A stretch of 64,000 nt of DNA from Mesorhizobium sp. NFR06 (GCF_900115245.1 NZ_FOVT01000001.1:434001-498000), one strand, 5' to 3'; positions 1 to 9,463 are shown, numbered from the stretch's first letter. Notes: generated from the letters alone by a model not told the origin. Translations and numbers: made by a program.

Positions 1-302
1 CGAATATCGAAGCGATCGCCATCCCGGGTCATGAAATCGGCCATACCGGCTTTCGCGTCACGAGGGGCGGCGAAACATTGTTGGTCTGGGGCGATCTCGT
101 GCACGTGCCGTCGCTTCAGTTCGATCGGCCGGAGGTCGCATGGGAGTACGACGCCGACCAGGGGCAGGCGCGGGCGACCCGGCTGCAGATATTGGCCCTT
201 GCTGCCGACAACGCCTATTGCGTTGCAGGAGCACATCTCGATTCACCGGGCATCGGTCGGATTTTTCGAACCGAAACAGCCTTCCGCTTCGAACCCTTGT
301 AG
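1..302 (+). CDS. MBL-fold metallo-hydrolase, 3' part only
   Basis: This is the C-terminal about 100 residues of a gene that begins before the window; the reading frame starts with the codon at base 3 and ends with TAG at 300-302. The peptide carries PGHEIGHTGF near its start, followed by LLVWGDLVH and later GAHLDSPGIGR. In metallo-beta-lactamase-fold hydrolases these correspond to a metal-binding His (PGH), the bridging Asp (GD) and the last metal-binding His (AHL). It is therefore probably a soluble or periplasmic zinc hydrolase of the glyoxylase-like type; the N-terminal HxHxDH motif and any signal peptide lie outside the window, so location and substrate cannot be judged. It converges on the TetR gene with the two stop codons directly adjacent. 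Confidence 0.75.
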   Translation, partial: NIEAIAIPGHEIGHTGFRVTRGGETLLVWGDLVHVPSLQFDRPEVAWEYDADQGQARATRLQILALAADNAYCVAGAHLDSPGIGRIFRTETAFRFEPL

Positions 303-872
303 CTAGATGTTAGCCGGCAGCCCAAGCCGCATCCGCAGGCGCCGCAATGTCCTTGAAAATACATCGAGGTCATCGGCGGCACGGGCGAGCGTGAGCGCGC
401 CCTGGATGGCGGCGACGGTTTCCTCGGCTAGCTCGCCGGCCTCGGCGGGCCGGTGTCCGGCTCGGGCCAGCGCGTCGGCGAGATGCGCCACCCAGCGGCC
501 GAAATAATCCCTGATCTGGCTGGCGAAGAGGTCGCGGGATTGATCGAGCGCAAAGGCGCCGATCAGGCAAACCCGCCGCCCCGAACGGAAGTAGCTGTCC
601 GTCGCCGCGACCATGTGCTCGATCCCGGCTTGCGGATCGGGATTATCGTGCAAGGGCGCAAAGACGTTGTCCTCGAACCAGCCATCGATGTTGTCGATGA
701 CGGCTCGCGCCATCTCTTCCTTCCCGCTGGGAAAGAAGTGGTAGAGGCTCCCCTTGCCGAGCCCCGTTGCCGCGCCGATCAAGGCCAGGCTGGCGCCTTC
801 GTAGCCATGCTCGCGAAACACTTCGGCGATGATCGCCAGCAATTGGTCGCGATCTGGCGCGATGCGCCGCAT
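303..872 (-). CDS. TetR/AcrR family transcriptional regulator
   Basis: A 189-residue repressor-type protein. The N-terminal helix-turn-helix is clear: a stretch ending in HGYEGASLALIGAATGLGKGSLYHFF, the usual TetR recognition helix pattern (GxGxGSLYxxF), at about residues 22-47. The remainder is the variable ligand-binding and dimerisation domain. I place the start at MRRIAPDRDQ; a start 13 codons upstream would overlap the preceding gene, while the chosen ATG sits 4 bases after that gene's stop. It is the second gene of a two-gene operon with the NTF2-like protein. A perfect dyad overlapping the promoter of that operon (1374-1393) is the expected binding site, so autorepression is the inferred mode of control. 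The inducer is unknown. Confidence 0.88.
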   Translation of the reverse strand: MRRIAPDRDQLLAIIAEVFREHGYEGASLALIGAATGLGKGSLYHFFPSGKEEMARAVIDNIDGWFEDNVFAPLHDNPDPQAGIEHMVAATDSYFRSGRRVCLIGAFALDQSRDLFASQIRDYFGRWVAHLADALARAGHRPAEAGELAEETVAAIQGALTLARAADDLDVFSRTLRRLRMRLGLPANI

Positions 873-876
873 CGGC

Positions 877-1341
877 CTACAGTCCGAGCTCCGAAAGGCC
901 GGGATGATCATCCGGCCGGCGGCCGAGCGGCCAATGATATTTCCGTTCGCTCTCGACGATCGGCAGGTCGTTGATACTGGCCACGCGGCGGCGCATCAGC
1001 CCGGCTTCGTCGAACTCCCAATTCTCGTTGCCGTAGGAGCGAAACCAGTGGCCGCTGTCGTCGCGCCATTCATAGGCGAAGCGCACCGCGATGCGGTTAT
1101 CGTTCCAGGTCCACACTTCCTTGATCAGGCGATAGTCCAGCTCGCGCGCCCATTTGCGCTTGAGGAAGTCGACGATCTCGCCGCGACCGGCAATGAACTC
1201 GGCCCGGTTCCGCCAGATGCAGTCTTCGGTATAGGCAAGCGAAAGCCGTTCCGGATCGCGGCTGTTCCAGGCATCCTCCGCCAGCCGCCCCTTTTGCGCT
1301 GCCGTTTCGGCCGTGAAAGGCGGCAAAGGCGGACGGCTCAT
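877..1341 (-). CDS. DUF1348-type NTF2-like protein
   Basis: A 154-residue protein with the short cone-shaped NTF2/SnoaL-like pattern of the DUF1348 family: an N-terminal helix with [26 protein letters not shown], then [15 protein letters not shown] and a C-terminal series of beta strands ([24 protein letters not shown]). Full length for the family. No catalytic residues are established for this family, so a reaction cannot be assigned. It is the first gene of an operon with a TetR regulator placed 4 bases downstream; a Shine-Dalgarno AGGAGAG precedes the ATG (plus-strand complement at 1346-1352). Proteins of this family beside TetR repressors are often taken as small-molecule stress proteins, but that is only inference. 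Confidence 0.82.
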   Translation of the reverse strand: MSRPPLPPFTAETAAQKGRLAEDAWNSRDPERLSLAYTEDCIWRNRAEFIAGRGEIVDFLKRKWARELDYRLIKEVWTWNDNRIAVRFAYEWRDDSGHWFRSYGNENWEFDEAGLMRRRVASINDLPIVESERKYHWPLGRRPDDHPGLSELGL

Positions 1342-1361
1342 TCAACTCTCCTGTCGCTTGG

Positions 1362-1393
1362 ATTATACGCGACATTGTACCGAACGGTACAAT
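1362..1393 (-). promoter_or_regulatory. promoter with overlapping TetR-type operator
   Basis: Read on the minus strand, a perfect -10 hexamer TATAAT lies at 1367-1362 and a TTGTAC -35-like element at 1392-1387, spacer 19 bases. Within and overlapping these lies ATTGTACCGAACGGTACAAT (1374-1393), a perfect inverted repeat with 9-base arms and a 2-base centre. Its position would block RNA polymerase. The downstream operon encodes a TetR protein, so this is most likely its own operator. Confidence 0.8.
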
Positions 1394-1414
1394 AAGTCAA
1401 TGGCAAGGCTGGCG

Positions 1415-4153
1415 CTATTGCCTGGTCGCCAGTCCCTTCAGCCGGTAGAGCGCCTCCAGCGCCTCGCGCGGCGTCATCTCGTCAGGGTTGATGGCGCCGA
1501 GGGCCTCGCCCAGCGCATCGCTTTTGGCGGACTTCGGCGCTTCGCGCTTCACCGCTACCGAAAACAGCGGCAGGTCGTCGACCAGCCGGTTGGTCTTGCC
1601 GGAGACCTCGCCTTCCTCGAGCTGGTGCAGCACCTCCTTGGCGCGGGCGACGACGGCTTCGGGCAGGCCGGCGAGCCGCGCCACCTGCACGCCGTAGGAG
1701 CGGTCGGCGGCGCCCTTGCCGACTTCGTGCAGGAAGACGACGTCGCCTTCCCATTCCTTGACCCGCATGGTGACGTTGGAAAGCCGGGGCAATTTGCCGG
1801 CCAGCGCCGTCATCTCGTGGAAATGCGTGGCGAAGATCGCCCGGCAGCGGTTCTTCTCATGCAGATATTCGACCGCCGCCCAGGCGATCGACAAGCCATC
1901 GAAAGTGGCGGTGCCGCGGCCGATCTCATCGAGGATGACCAGCGCCCGCTCGCCGGCCTGGTTGAGGATCGCCGCCGTCTCGACCATCTCGACCATGAAG
2001 GTCGAGCGGCCGCGCGCCAGGTCGTCCGAGGCGCCGACGCGCGAGAACAAGCGGTCGACGACGCCGATATGGGCGCTTTGCGCCGGCACGAAGGAGCCGG
2101 TCTGGGCAAGGATGGCGATCAACGCATTCTGCCGCAGGAACGTCGATTTACCGCCCATATTGGGACCGGTGAGCAGCCAGATGGCGCCGGCCTTTGCTCC
2201 GTTTTCGGGCGACAGGTCGCAATCATTGGCGACGAACGGCCCCTCGCCGGAGCGCCGCAGTGCCTGTTCGACCACCGGGTGGCGGCCGCCGGCTATCTCG
2301 AAGGCGAGGCTGGCATCGACCATCGGCCGGCACCAGCCCTCGCTTTCCGAAAGCAGCGCCAGCGCGGATGAAACATCCAGAACGGCAAGCGCCTCGGCGC
2401 CGGCGCGGATGCGGTCGGCCTCGCCCACGACCTCCGCCGTCAGACGGTCGAAGGCCGCTAGCTCGATGCTGAGCGCCCGGTCGGCGGCGTTGGCGATCTT
2501 GGATTCCAGCTCCGCCAGTTCCGTCGTGGTGAAGCGCATGGCATTGGCCATGGTCTGGCGATGGATGAAGCGCGCCTTGGCGGCATCGCTGCCGGTCATG
2601 ATCGAATGGTGGTTGGCGGTTACCTCGATATAGTAGCCGAGCACGTTGTTGTGCCGGATCTTCAGCGAGCGAATGCCGGTCTCCTCGATCAGAGAGCGCT
2701 CCAGCCCGGCGATCACTTTTCGCGATTCGTCGCGCAGCGCCCGCATCTCGTCGAGCTCGGCATGATAGCCGGTGCGCACGAAGCCGCCATCGCGCCTGAT
2801 CAGCGGCAGCTCGTCGTCGAGCGCTTCGCTGAGGTGGCGGGCGAGCGCCTCGGGCAAGGCCCTGATCGCGGCAAGTGCTGCAGCGAGCTCGGCGGGCAGG
2901 GCGGCTGTCGCGAACAATTCGGCAATCGCGCCGGCCGCCTCGAAGCCGGCGCGCAGCGCGCCAAGGTCGCGCGGGCCGCCGCGGTTGAGCGCCAGCCTCG
3001 ACAGCGCCCTTGGCATGTCTGCGACGCTTTTCAGGTTCGCTCGCAATCCCTGGCAGAGCCGCGTCTCGGAGCGGAAGAACGACACCGAATCCAGTCTGGC
3101 CGCGATTGCCGCCGGGTCCGTCAGCGGCGCCATCAGCCGGTCGGCGAGCAGCCTCGCCCCACCGCCGGTCACGGTGCGGTCGATCGCCTTGAACAGCGAG
3201 CCGTCGCGGCTGCCGGACAAGGTGCGCAGCAGTTCGAGATTGGCGCGCGTCGCCGGGTCGATGAACAGCGTCGAGCCGCTCTCCTCGCGCTCGGGGCGCG
3301 ACAGCGGCGGGCGTTCGGCTTTTTGCGTCTTTTCGACATAGGCGATCGCGCCGGAAATCGCCGACAGCTCGGCGCGCGAGAACGTGCCGAAACTGTCCGG
3401 CGTCGCCACCTCGAAGAAGCGTGCGATGCGGCCTGTGGCCGAAGCCGAATCGAACAGCGAAGGCGGTTGCGGGTTGGCGACCCGGCCAAGCATGTCGAAG
3501 ACGGGCCGCAATTCCGGATCGTGAAAGACCGGCTCGGCGACGATCACCTCGCGCGGATCGACGCGGAAAATGTCGGCAAGCAGTCGCTCCGCCGTCGTTT
3601 CGGCAACCCTGAAGGCGCCGGTTGAAATGTCGATCCACGCCAACGCGAAGCTGGCCTGGCTGGTCGCGGCACTGCCACCCTTCACGCGACCAAGCGCCAT
3701 CAGGAAACTCGATTCCGACGGCGCAAGCAGCTTGTCCTCGGTGATGGTGCCGGGCGTGACCAGCCGCACGACGTCGCGGCGCACCACCGATTTGGAGCCG
3801 CGTTTCTTGGCTTCGGCCGGATCCTCGATCTGCTCGCAGACGGCAACGCGAAAACCTTGCGAGATCAACTTTTGCAGATAGTCGTCCGCGGCATGCACCG
3901 GCACGCCGCACATCGGGATGTCCTGGCCCTGATGCTTGCCGCGCTTGGTCAAGACGATGCCGAGCGCCTGGCTGGCCTTCTCCGCGTCGTCGAAGAACAA
4001 TTCGTAAAAATCGCCCATGCGGTAGAACAGCAGCGAGTCGGGGTTTGCGGCCTTGATCTCGATGAATTGCTCCATCATCGGCGTGACGCCGCCCGTAACG
4101 GGCGCCGGGGTGGTCTCCTGGGCGTCGGCATCTGTCGGCATGTGCATGTTCAT
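1415..4153 (-). CDS. mutS: DNA mismatch repair protein MutS
   Basis: A 912-residue MutS, slightly longer than the E. coli protein because of a proline/threonine-rich N-terminal tail. Domain I starts at about residue 27 with [28 protein letters not shown]; the Phe-X-Glu mismatch-wedge motif is present as GDFYELF. The ATPase domain has Walker [10 protein letters not shown] (about residue 661), the MutS signature with Walker [17 protein letters not shown] (about 737) and the ATHFHEM segment. It recognises base mismatches and small loops after replication and recruits MutL. The C-terminal tail ends with a [12 protein letters not shown] helix typical of the tetramerisation region. It is monocistronic here, followed by the TetR operon promoter and preceded by a 430-base gap towards the divergent malic enzyme gene. 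Confidence 0.98.
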   Translation of the reverse strand: MNMHMPTDADAQETTPAPVTGGVTPMMEQFIEIKAANPDSLLFYRMGDFYELFFDDAEKASQALGIVLTKRGKHQGQDIPMCGVPVHAADDYLQKLISQGFRVAVCEQIEDPAEAKKRGSKSVVRRDVVRLVTPGTITEDKLLAPSESSFLMALGRVKGGSAATSQASFALAWIDISTGAFRVAETTAERLLADIFRVDPREVIVAEPVFHDPELRPVFDMLGRVANPQPPSLFDSASATGRIARFFEVATPDSFGTFSRAELSAISGAIAYVEKTQKAERPPLSRPEREESGSTLFIDPATRANLELLRTLSGSRDGSLFKAIDRTVTGGGARLLADRLMAPLTDPAAIAARLDSVSFFRSETRLCQGLRANLKSVADMPRALSRLALNRGGPRDLGALRAGFEAAGAIAELFATAALPAELAAALAAIRALPEALARHLSEALDDELPLIRRDGGFVRTGYHAELDEMRALRDESRKVIAGLERSLIEETGIRSLKIRHNNVLGYYIEVTANHHSIMTGSDAAKARFIHRQTMANAMRFTTTELAELESKIANAADRALSIELAAFDRLTAEVVGEADRIRAGAEALAVLDVSSALALLSESEGWCRPMVDASLAFEIAGGRHPVVEQALRRSGEGPFVANDCDLSPENGAKAGAIWLLTGPNMGGKSTFLRQNALIAILAQTGSFVPAQSAHIGVVDRLFSRVGASDDLARGRSTFMVEMVETAAILNQAGERALVILDEIGRGTATFDGLSIAWAAVEYLHEKNRCRAIFATHFHEMTALAGKLPRLSNVTMRVKEWEGDVVFLHEVGKGAADRSYGVQVARLAGLPEAVVARAKEVLHQLEEGEVSGKTNRLVDDLPLFSVAVKREAPKSAKSDALGEALGAINPDEMTPREALEALYRLKGLATRQ

Positions 4154-4585
4154 GCCGGAACGCTAGCAGAAGTGGCGGCCCGGTTTAATGCCGCCGGCGC
4201 GAAAAGCAGGGGAAGACTGGCGCTGGACCTGCCGCGATTGAGCCAGGTTGCGCCATACTGGCGTGGCACTCCATGGTTCCCGTGGCGTGAAGGCGGGAAC
4301 TGCGGTGGATCGGGACAAGCAGGAGACTTTCAATGAGATGGTCGGCCCGGTCGGCTCGACAGTTGAACGCCTCTGGCTTTCGGCGCCCACCGGGCCGCAA
4401 ACAAGCTGAGGATTTCGGCACGTAAGCGCTGGGCCACCGTGCGGGAAATTGCCGCGCTGGTCGGCGAGCCGGACCGCGCTTGATCGCTTGGCCGTTTACA
4501 GCGCCGGCCTGTAGCCTTAATCCGAAAGACACATAAACACGCACCTGCCTCAAGGGTGTGCGAAGGCGAGGAAATCGAAACCATC
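4154..4585. other. intergenic region between mutS and malic enzyme gene
   Basis: This gap of 432 bases lies between two divergent genes and must hold both promoters, but I see no convincing sigma-70 hexamers. A small frame from a GTG at 4305 to TGA at 4409 (34 codons) is preceded by a purine-rich AAGGCGGGAA and reads in part ETFNEMVGPVGSTVERLW; I cannot assign it to a family and it may be non-coding. No repeat or strong hairpin was noted. Confidence 0.4.
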
Positions 4586-6865
4586 ATGGCCAGGAAAACC
4601 GAAAGCAGCGGCCCCTCCGTCAGTCCAGAGGAGGCGTTGGAGTTCCACGCCATGGGACGGCCCGGCAAGCTGGAGATCGTCGCCACCAAGCCGATGGCGA
4701 CGCAGCGCGATCTGAGCCTGGCCTATTCGCCGGGCGTCGCCGTCCCCGTGCGCGCCATCGCCGAGGATCCGAGCCGCGCCTTCGACTATACGACGCGCGG
4801 CAACATGGTCGCCGTCATCTCCAACGGCACCGCCATCCTCGGTCTCGGCAATCTCGGCGCGCTGGCCTCGAAGCCGGTGATGGAAGGCAAGGCGGTGCTT
4901 TTCAAGCGCTTCGCCGACGTTGATTCGATCGACCTCGAAGTGGCGACCGAGGATGCCGACGAGTTCATCAACTGCGTGCGCTTCCTCGGGCCTTCCTTCG
5001 GCGGCATCAACCTCGAGGACATCAAGGCGCCCGAATGCTTCATCATCGAGCAGCGGCTGCGCGAGCTGATGGACATTCCCGTCTTCCATGACGACCAGCA
5101 TGGCACCGCCATCATCTCCGCCGCCGGGCTGATCAACGCACTGGAGATCACCGGCCGTGACATGAAGACCACCAAAATGGTCTGCAATGGCGCGGGCGCC
5201 GCCGGCATCGCCTGTATCGAATTGATGAAGGCGATGGGCTTTGCGCCGGAAAACGTCATCCTGTGCGACACCAAGGGCGTCGTCTATCAGGGCCGCACCG
5301 AAGGCATGAACCAGTGGAAGTCGGCGCACGCGGTCAAGACCGAGGCGCGCAGCCTCGCCGAGGCGCTGGACGGCGCCGACATCTTCCTCGGCTTGTCCGC
5401 CAAGGGCGCGCTCACCACCGCCATGGTGCAGTCGATGGCGAAAAACCCGATAATCTTCGCCATGGCCAATCCAGATCCGGAGATCACCCCGGAAGAAGTG
5501 GCCGAGTTCCGCACCGACGCCATCATGGCCACCGGCCGCTCGGACTATCCCAACCAGGTCAACAATGTGCTGGGCTTCCCCTATATCTTCCGCGGCGCGC
5601 TGGATGTCAGAGCCACCACCATCAATGACGAGATGAAGATCGCCGCCGCCAGGGCGCTGGCCGAACTGGCGCGCCAGGACGTGCCCGACGACGTCGCCGC
5701 TGCCTATCAGGGTAACCGGCCGAAATTCGGCCCCAACTACATCATTCCGGTGCCGTTCGATCCGCGCCTGATCTCGGCGATCCCGCTGGCGGTGGCGAAG
5801 GCGGCGATGGAAACCGGCGTCGCCCGCAAGCCGATCCTCGACCTCGACCGCTACGCGCAGGAACTGTCCGCTCGCCGCGATCCGATCGCATCGACCTTGC
5901 AGCGCATCTACGACCGGGTGCGCCGCCAACCCAAGCGCATCGTCTTCGCCGAGGGCGAGGAGGAGCAGGTGATGCGCGCCGCCGTCTCCTATGTGAACCA
6001 GAAGCTCGGCACCGCGATCCTGCTTGGCCGCGACGATGTCATCAAGGACAATGCCCGCAATGCCGGCATCGACCTCAACAAGCCCGGCCTCGAGATCATC
6101 AATGCCAGGCTGTCGCGCCGCAACGGCATCTACACCGACTACCTTTACGAGCGCATGCAGCGGAAGGGCTTTCTGTTCCGCGACTGCCAGCGGCTGATCA
6201 ACAACGACCGCAACCATTTCGCCGCCTGCATGGTGGCGCTGGGCGATGCCGACGGCATCGTCACCGGCGTCACCCGCAACTATTCGACCGCGCTCGACGA
6301 CGTGCGCCGCATCATCGACGCCAAGCCCGGCCACCGCGTCATCGGCGTGTCGATCGTGCTCGCGCGCGGCAGGACCGTGCTGGTTGCCGACACCGCGGTG
6401 CACGACATGCCGAACGCCGAACAGATCGCCGACATCGCCGAGGAGGCGGCCGGCTTTGCCCGCCGCATGGGTTACGAGCCGAGGCTCGCCATGCTTGCCT
6501 ATTCCACCTTCGGCCACCCGCAGGGCGAGCGCTCGGAACGGGTGCAGGAAGCGGTGCGCATCCTCGACAAGCGTCGCGTCGATTTCGAGTATGACGGCGA
6601 GATGGCGGCCGACGTGGCGCTGAACCCGCGCGCCATGGCGCAGTATCCGTTCATCCGGCTGACTGGCCCGGCCAACGTGCTGATCATGCCGGCATTCCAC
6701 TCGGCCTCGATCTCGACCAAGATGCTGCAGGAGCTCGGCGGCTCGACGGTCATCGGGCCTTTGCTGGTCGGTCTCAACAAGCCGGTTCAGATCGTGTCGT
6801 TGAACGCCAAGGACTCAGACATCGTCAACATGGCGGTGATCGCGGCCTACACCGCCGGAAATTGA
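4586..6865 (+). CDS. maeB: NADP-type malic enzyme with phosphotransacetylase-like C-terminus
   Basis: A 759-residue two-domain malic enzyme, the form found in rhizobia and in E. coli MaeB. The N-terminal half (about 1-430) is the malic enzyme: LAYSPGVAVPV, VFHDDQHGTAIISAAGL with the metal and substrate residues, the dinucleotide fold VCNGAGAAGIA (about residue 200) and FAMANPDPEI. The C-terminal half from about RRQPKRIVFAEGEEEQVMRAA resembles phosphate acetyl/butyryltransferase and is thought to be regulatory rather than catalytic. It decarboxylates malate to pyruvate in the cytoplasm; in rhizobia this supplies pyruvate during growth on C4 dicarboxylates. The NAD- and NADP-specific rhizobial paralogues cannot be told apart here. 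Start chosen at MARKTESS; a GTG ten codons upstream is less likely, as AAGGCGAGGA precedes this ATG. Confidence 0.95.
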   Translation: MARKTESSGPSVSPEEALEFHAMGRPGKLEIVATKPMATQRDLSLAYSPGVAVPVRAIAEDPSRAFDYTTRGNMVAVISNGTAILGLGNLGALASKPVMEGKAVLFKRFADVDSIDLEVATEDADEFINCVRFLGPSFGGINLEDIKAPECFIIEQRLRELMDIPVFHDDQHGTAIISAAGLINALEITGRDMKTTKMVCNGAGAAGIACIELMKAMGFAPENVILCDTKGVVYQGRTEGMNQWKSAHAVKTEARSLAEALDGADIFLGLSAKGALTTAMVQSMAKNPIIFAMANPDPEITPEEVAEFRTDAIMATGRSDYPNQVNNVLGFPYIFRGALDVRATTINDEMKIAAARALAELARQDVPDDVAAAYQGNRPKFGPNYIIPVPFDPRLISAIPLAVAKAAMETGVARKPILDLDRYAQELSARRDPIASTLQRIYDRVRRQPKRIVFAEGEEEQVMRAAVSYVNQKLGTAILLGRDDVIKDNARNAGIDLNKPGLEIINARLSRRNGIYTDYLYERMQRKGFLFRDCQRLINNDRNHFAACMVALGDADGIVTGVTRNYSTALDDVRRIIDAKPGHRVIGVSIVLARGRTVLVADTAVHDMPNAEQIADIAEEAAGFARRMGYEPRLAMLAYSTFGHPQGERSERVQEAVRILDKRRVDFEYDGEMAADVALNPRAMAQYPFIRLTGPANVLIMPAFHSASISTKMLQELGGSTVIGPLLVGLNKPVQIVSLNAKDSDIVNMAVIAAYTAGN

Positions 6866-6912
6866 GGCGCGCAACAGGTCGCTCCGGCTCTCGCCGAACC
6901 GAAAAGCAGAAA

Positions 6913-6945
6913 GGCCCGCGGCAATCGCCGCGGGCCCTTCTTTTA
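6913..6945. terminator. bidirectional intrinsic terminator
   Basis: A perfect 10-base stem (GGCCCGCGGC at 6913-6922 and its complement at 6927-6936) with an AATC loop is followed on the plus strand by CTTCTTTTAT. On the opposite strand the stem is followed by TTTCTGCTTTT. It lies between the convergent malic enzyme and porin genes and can end both transcripts. Confidence 0.88.
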
Positions 6946-6961
6946 TAATTGTCAGGCTCGA

Positions 6962-8125
6962 TCAGAACGAGCGCTGGAAGCGGACGATGCCGCCGACGCT
7001 GTCCTTCTTGTCGGCCTTGGTGAAGTTGCCGAACGGGGTGCCGTCGTCGAAGTGGCCGAAGTGATCCCAGTCGACTTCGGTGGTGACCGTGAAACCCGGG
7101 ACGATGGTGTAGGCGACGTTCGCGGCGAGAGCGTAGTTCTTGTCGTCGTCGGCCGAGGCCTGGAGGTTGAAGGAGGTCTTGTCGTTGAACTTGTAGGTGC
7201 CGCCACCCCAGACAGCCCAGTTGCCGCCCCACGGCTTGTAGAAGCCGCGGCCGTGAGCATCGATGGTGTTGCCGGCATCGTCACTCAGGTTGTCGTCGGT
7301 TCCGTAGCCGCCCATGACGAACAGCGTCAGTTCCTTGCTGACGTTGACGTCGAGGCGAACCTTGCCGGCCACTTCCTCGTAGTTGCTGTCATAGGCAACA
7401 ACACCAGTGACCGCGCCCCAGTCGCCCTTGTACTTCAAGCCACCGACGACGTGCGGAACGTAGCTGTCGATCGTGCCTACCGTGCCCGAGCCTTCCTCGA
7501 GCGAGATCACGCCCGAGAAGCCGCTGCCGGCGTCGAAATAGTAGCTGACGACATTGGTGTCCTTGAGGCCATACGGAATGATGGTGTCCTGGATGACGTT
7601 GCCGGCATAACCGATGAACTGGTCATAGGGCGTCTCGTCCTTACCAACGCGCAGGCCGCCGAGCTGGATCCAGGCGAAATGCAGGTCGACCGCCTTGTTG
7701 GCGGCGGGATTGCTGTCGACCAAGCCGCGCGAATCAGTGACGAGGTTTTTGTCACCGAAGTTGAAGCGCGTTTCGGTATAGGTCTTCAACGTGCCGAGCT
7801 CGGTTTCCTGGCCGGTCCAGGTCTTCAGCGTGAAGCGGGCATGCTTGTACCAGGTGCCCTGCTCGTCGCCGTCCTCGTGATCGCCGGACTTCGCGCCGTC
7901 GAACGAGCCGACGTCGCCGACGCCGATGTCGTAACGGACATAGCCGCCGATGCGCAGGCAGGTTTCGGTGCCGGGGATGTAGAAGTAACCTGCGCCATAG
8001 ACGTCGCAGATCTTGACGTATTCGGCCGGTTCCGGCTCGGCGACGGTGACCGCGTCGGCGGCGCGGGCGCCCGAAACTGCGATCAGGGCCGCAGCGGAGC
8101 CGAGAAGAAGGCTCTTGATATTCAT
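6962..8125 (-). CDS. alphaproteobacterial outer-membrane porin (Omp2b/RopA type)
   Basis: A 387-residue porin of the Porin_2 family, which forms trimeric 16-strand barrels in the outer membrane of Rhizobiales. A Sec signal peptide covers residues 1-22 (MNIKSLLLGSAAALIAVSGARA, cut before ADAV). The mature start contains the family hallmark with two cysteines, YVKICDVYGAGYFYIPGTETCLRIGGYVRYDIG, followed by alternating strands, and the chain ends in a phenylalanine (FQRSF), the assembly signal for BamA. Acidic loops (for example DYGAKSGDHEDGDEQG-like stretch near residues 75-90) suggest cation preference, as an inference. It is monocistronic with a long AT-rich upstream region and a terminator 17 bases after its stop. 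Confidence 0.94.
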   Translation of the reverse strand: MNIKSLLLGSAAALIAVSGARAADAVTVAEPEPAEYVKICDVYGAGYFYIPGTETCLRIGGYVRYDIGVGDVGSFDGAKSGDHEDGDEQGTWYKHARFTLKTWTGQETELGTLKTYTETRFNFGDKNLVTDSRGLVDSNPAANKAVDLHFAWIQLGGLRVGKDETPYDQFIGYAGNVIQDTIIPYGLKDTNVVSYYFDAGSGFSGVISLEEGSGTVGTIDSYVPHVVGGLKYKGDWGAVTGVVAYDSNYEEVAGKVRLDVNVSKELTLFVMGGYGTDDNLSDDAGNTIDAHGRGFYKPWGGNWAVWGGGTYKFNDKTSFNLQASADDDKNYALAANVAYTIVPGFTVTTEVDWDHFGHFDDGTPFGNFTKADKKDSVGGIVRFQRSF

Positions 8126-8504
8126 TTCTTGAATCTCCAGTCAAAGGTTCAAGACAGGTCTGCGCACGCCTTGCCGGCTCTGCCACCCCCGTCCCCATCG
8201 TTGAAAAAGTCGCGCACCGGCGCCGCTTCTTCGCCATCGACATGGCCCAATCGACAGCGGCGCACAACAGAGATTATGTCAGAAAAACGCCTTTTCGCCT
8301 CTTAGAAAAGTCTTGTTGCGTAAATATCACGTCACATATTTGAAAGAATGGCACATATTGGACAAATCACACAATCGATACAGGAGTATACCAAGAAAAT
8401 GTGCAAAATGTACCATTGTTACTGTTTTATGACAGGTCTCTAGCCGGCTAAGATATGACGGGCGGCGCATCGAAGGCCCGGCGGATCACATTCGAAACTC
8501 GTGC
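8126..8504. promoter_or_regulatory. AT-rich control region upstream of the porin gene
   Basis: This 379-base gap contains no supported gene. The part from 8270 to 8445 is clearly more AT-rich than the surroundings. On the minus strand a CATAAT -10-like element reads at 8279-8274, but no good -35 is seen. Two direct copies of CACATATT lie at 8333-8340 and 8352-8359, 19 bases start to start, which would fit a regulator bound on one DNA face. A small palindrome TAGCCGGCTA lies near 8443-8452. The layout suggests a regulated porin promoter with a long leader. Confidence 0.5.
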
Positions 8505-9215
8505 TCACGAGAAGGTGCGGGCGACGCGTACGACGTCCTCGATCCTATCCTCCCGGAGCATCTCTATAGGAATGCGCCCATCGAGTTCGGGCGCGGGCCG
8601 GGTCAGCCAGAACCATGCCAGCCGTGGATTGGCTATCGCCGACAACACCTCGCTTATGCCCTGAGCCGGTCTGCCGTCGACGAACTGGGCAAGCGGGAAG
8701 ACATGCTTTCGGCCGCCCTTGCGCAACGCCACGACTTCGCCCCGCCTTTGCCAGCGATGCAGCGTCGAGCGCGGGATGCGGAAATTCTCTTCCAGGTAGG
8801 TCGAGCCGGCAACCTCGCCCGCCCAGTCCTCGATCACCATCGACTGGAGCTCCGAGGCTTGCTCGGCAATGTGCTGGAACGCAGGTTGCCCGGGTCCGAC
8901 CGCCGGCACCGGGTTTTCGGAGGCACTGTCGGCCGCGGCGGAGTCGCCGCGCGCGATCTTGTCCGCCATCGTGCGGAAGAACTCGGAGGCGAGCGCTGTC
9001 GAGTCACCCTTGAACGAGCCGATCGCGAGGCGCTGTGCTTGCTGCAGGAAGGGCAGGGCGGCGGCAATGCTGCCGGCGATCGCACTGGCCGAAACGAGCG
9101 CCTCGGCGTCCAGCAGGACGCCGTGCCGCATCAATGCCTGCTGCACCGCCTCGGCCACCAAGCCTGCCAGGGCCTCTTGCGAAATCCCTTCATGAGGATT
9201 TTGAAATCTGGTCAT
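8505..9215 (-). CDS. orphan MbcA/ParS/Xre-type antitoxin-like protein
   Basis: A 236-residue protein. Residues 1-120 are mainly helical and alanine rich with no domain I recognise. Residues 133-173 look like a DNA-binding helix-turn-helix (STYLEENFRIPRSTLHRWQR followed by a basic GGRKHVFPL). Residues 176-233 match the pattern of the toxin-binding domain of MbcA/ParS/Xre antitoxins: ISEVLSAIANPRLAWFWLTRP, then LDGRIPIEMLREDRIEDVVRVA. Such antitoxins usually pair with a RES-domain toxin encoded next to them, but no RES gene is present on either side; the neighbours are a porin and a sugar kinase. It could be a solitary regulator that kept the fold. The N-terminal extension is longer than in usual antitoxins. 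Function is unproven. Confidence 0.65.
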   Translation of the reverse strand: MTRFQNPHEGISQEALAGLVAEAVQQALMRHGVLLDAEALVSASAIAGSIAAALPFLQQAQRLAIGSFKGDSTALASEFFRTMADKIARGDSAAADSASENPVPAVGPGQPAFQHIAEQASELQSMVIEDWAGEVAGSTYLEENFRIPRSTLHRWQRRGEVVALRKGGRKHVFPLAQFVDGRPAQGISEVLSAIANPRLAWFWLTRPAPELDGRIPIEMLREDRIEDVVRVARTFS

Positions 9216-9463
9216 GCATCTGTCTTGCGGGCCACGCGCTGTCCTCCCTAGCCGCGGCCGGTTGTACGGCTAAAGCGGGAATCGGAACGCGTGACGGCAA
9301 AGAATGCAGCGACCCGGCAGGTAGCTGTCTTGCATTTTTACACCCCAACTGGCTGCCCCGAAATGTCAGTCGCAGGACGCCTCAGTCTGCGTGTAGATAC
9401 GCTCTGTGACAGACGCGCGACAAACCGCTGCGTTTGATGCTCTCTTGGAGTGACGCAACGGGA

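Noticed and set aside
2223..3911. 562-codon frame within mutS in another reading frame
   Set aside because: Arg-rich composition and full overlap with mutS on the same strand.
4305..4409. Possible 34-codon gene between mutS and malic enzyme
   Set aside because: A purine-rich site precedes the GTG, but there is no recognised family and length is too short to judge; kept only as a note on the gap.
4556..4585. Upstream GTG start for the malic enzyme
   Set aside because: The ten extra residues do not resemble the family start, and a ribosome-binding-like AAGGCGAGGA lies between the GTG and the ATG.
4550..6700. 716-codon open frame on the minus strand opposite the malic enzyme gene
   Set aside because: It is antisense to a clear malic enzyme, has His/Asp/Gly-rich content typical of the complement of GC-rich coding DNA, and shows no domain.
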